Shown: one piece after another, positions 5,379 through 5,504 of the stretch | Layout: every line of letters begins with the position of its first letter | Position numbering within the stretch: the first letter of the stretch is position 1 | Assembly (NCBI GenBank): GCA_937858165.1 | Contig: CALLZA010000508.1 | Location: 1 to 5,504 of the forward strand | DNA length: 5,504 bases | Direction: 5' to 3' | From: an uncultured Ardenticatenia bacterium | GTDB lineage: Bacteria; Chloroflexota; Anaerolineae; Promineifilales; Promineifilaceae | Notes under the pieces: model-generated | What the model was told of the DNA's origin: nothing | What the model saw: the letters and a program-made list of their open reading frames with translations, nothing else | Databases searched by the model: none | Translations under genes and position numbers: made by a program

Positions 5379-5504
5379 AAAAAAAAAAAAAAAACACAAC
5401 ATACATGATCAAACACTCCTACTATACACAACTGTATATGATATTAAATCACACACTGACACATAGCACAATAAGCACAAGAAGTCTATCAGATGACTAT
5501 AGTA
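5379..5504 (+). other. poly-A run and post-adapter noise (artefact)
   Basis: Sixteen A follow directly after the P7 end (5379-5394), as when a sequencer reads past the end of its template. The remaining 110 bases are AT-rich, with many ACAC and TATA words and no coding signal, entirely unlike the GC-rich DNA before the adapter. I see no biological feature in them. Confidence 0.95.

Overview
The window is the end of a metagenomic or draft-assembly contig of high GC (roughly 65% in the genes from about 600 to 5312). It most resembles an uncultured filamentous or anaerolineal member of Chloroflexota. That placement is inference. It rests on the GC-rich codon use, a secreted protein with an LPIVLK segment followed by a Thr-Pro linker, a large beta-helix surface protein of the choice-of-anchor Q type, and a stand-alone WS/DGAT acyltransferase. 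No rRNA, tRNA, CRISPR array or mobile element is visible.

Layout, left to right. Bases 1 to about 405 hold the C-terminal part of a SpoVR-family protein on the minus strand, running off the left edge. This stretch is only about 52% GC and uses AT-ending codons unlike the rest. At about 400-410 homology, composition and reading frame all change. The next ~190 bases are a confused junction containing a short S4-domain-like fragment. From about 593 to 988 a plus-strand frame with clean GC-rich codon use encodes the end of a small protein with DUF1992-like (DnaJ-family domain) features. A long hairpin (987-1037) separates it from a convergent complete WS/DGAT acyltransferase gene (minus, 1039-2454). 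A divergent intergenic region follows, with a perfect 14-bp hairpin, a TATAAT box and a strong Shine-Dalgarno site. These lead into a secreted or membrane-anchored jelly-roll protein (plus, 2694-3536). A perfect 15-bp hairpin (3542-3575) separates that gene from a convergent, 5'-truncated surface protein (minus, 3600-5312). The surface protein consists of a parallel beta-helix, a choice-of-anchor Q tail and four tandem modules of about 54-66 residues.

The last 192 bases are not genomic. Bases 5313-5378 are an exact Illumina Nextera read-through adapter (mosaic end, i7 primer, index CGTACTAG, P7 end). A poly-A run and an AT-rich noise tail follow. The open frame of the surface protein crosses into this adapter by chance, so its apparent start is an artefact.

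The genes do not form an obvious pathway. The two right-hand genes are both exported surface proteins. The acyltransferase (storage lipid synthesis) and the left-hand fragments look unrelated. I see no convincing new multi-gene system. The most useful observations are the adapter-terminated contig, the likely chimeric junction near 400, the tandem C-terminal modules of the surface protein, and the long palindromes in the three main intergenic gaps.
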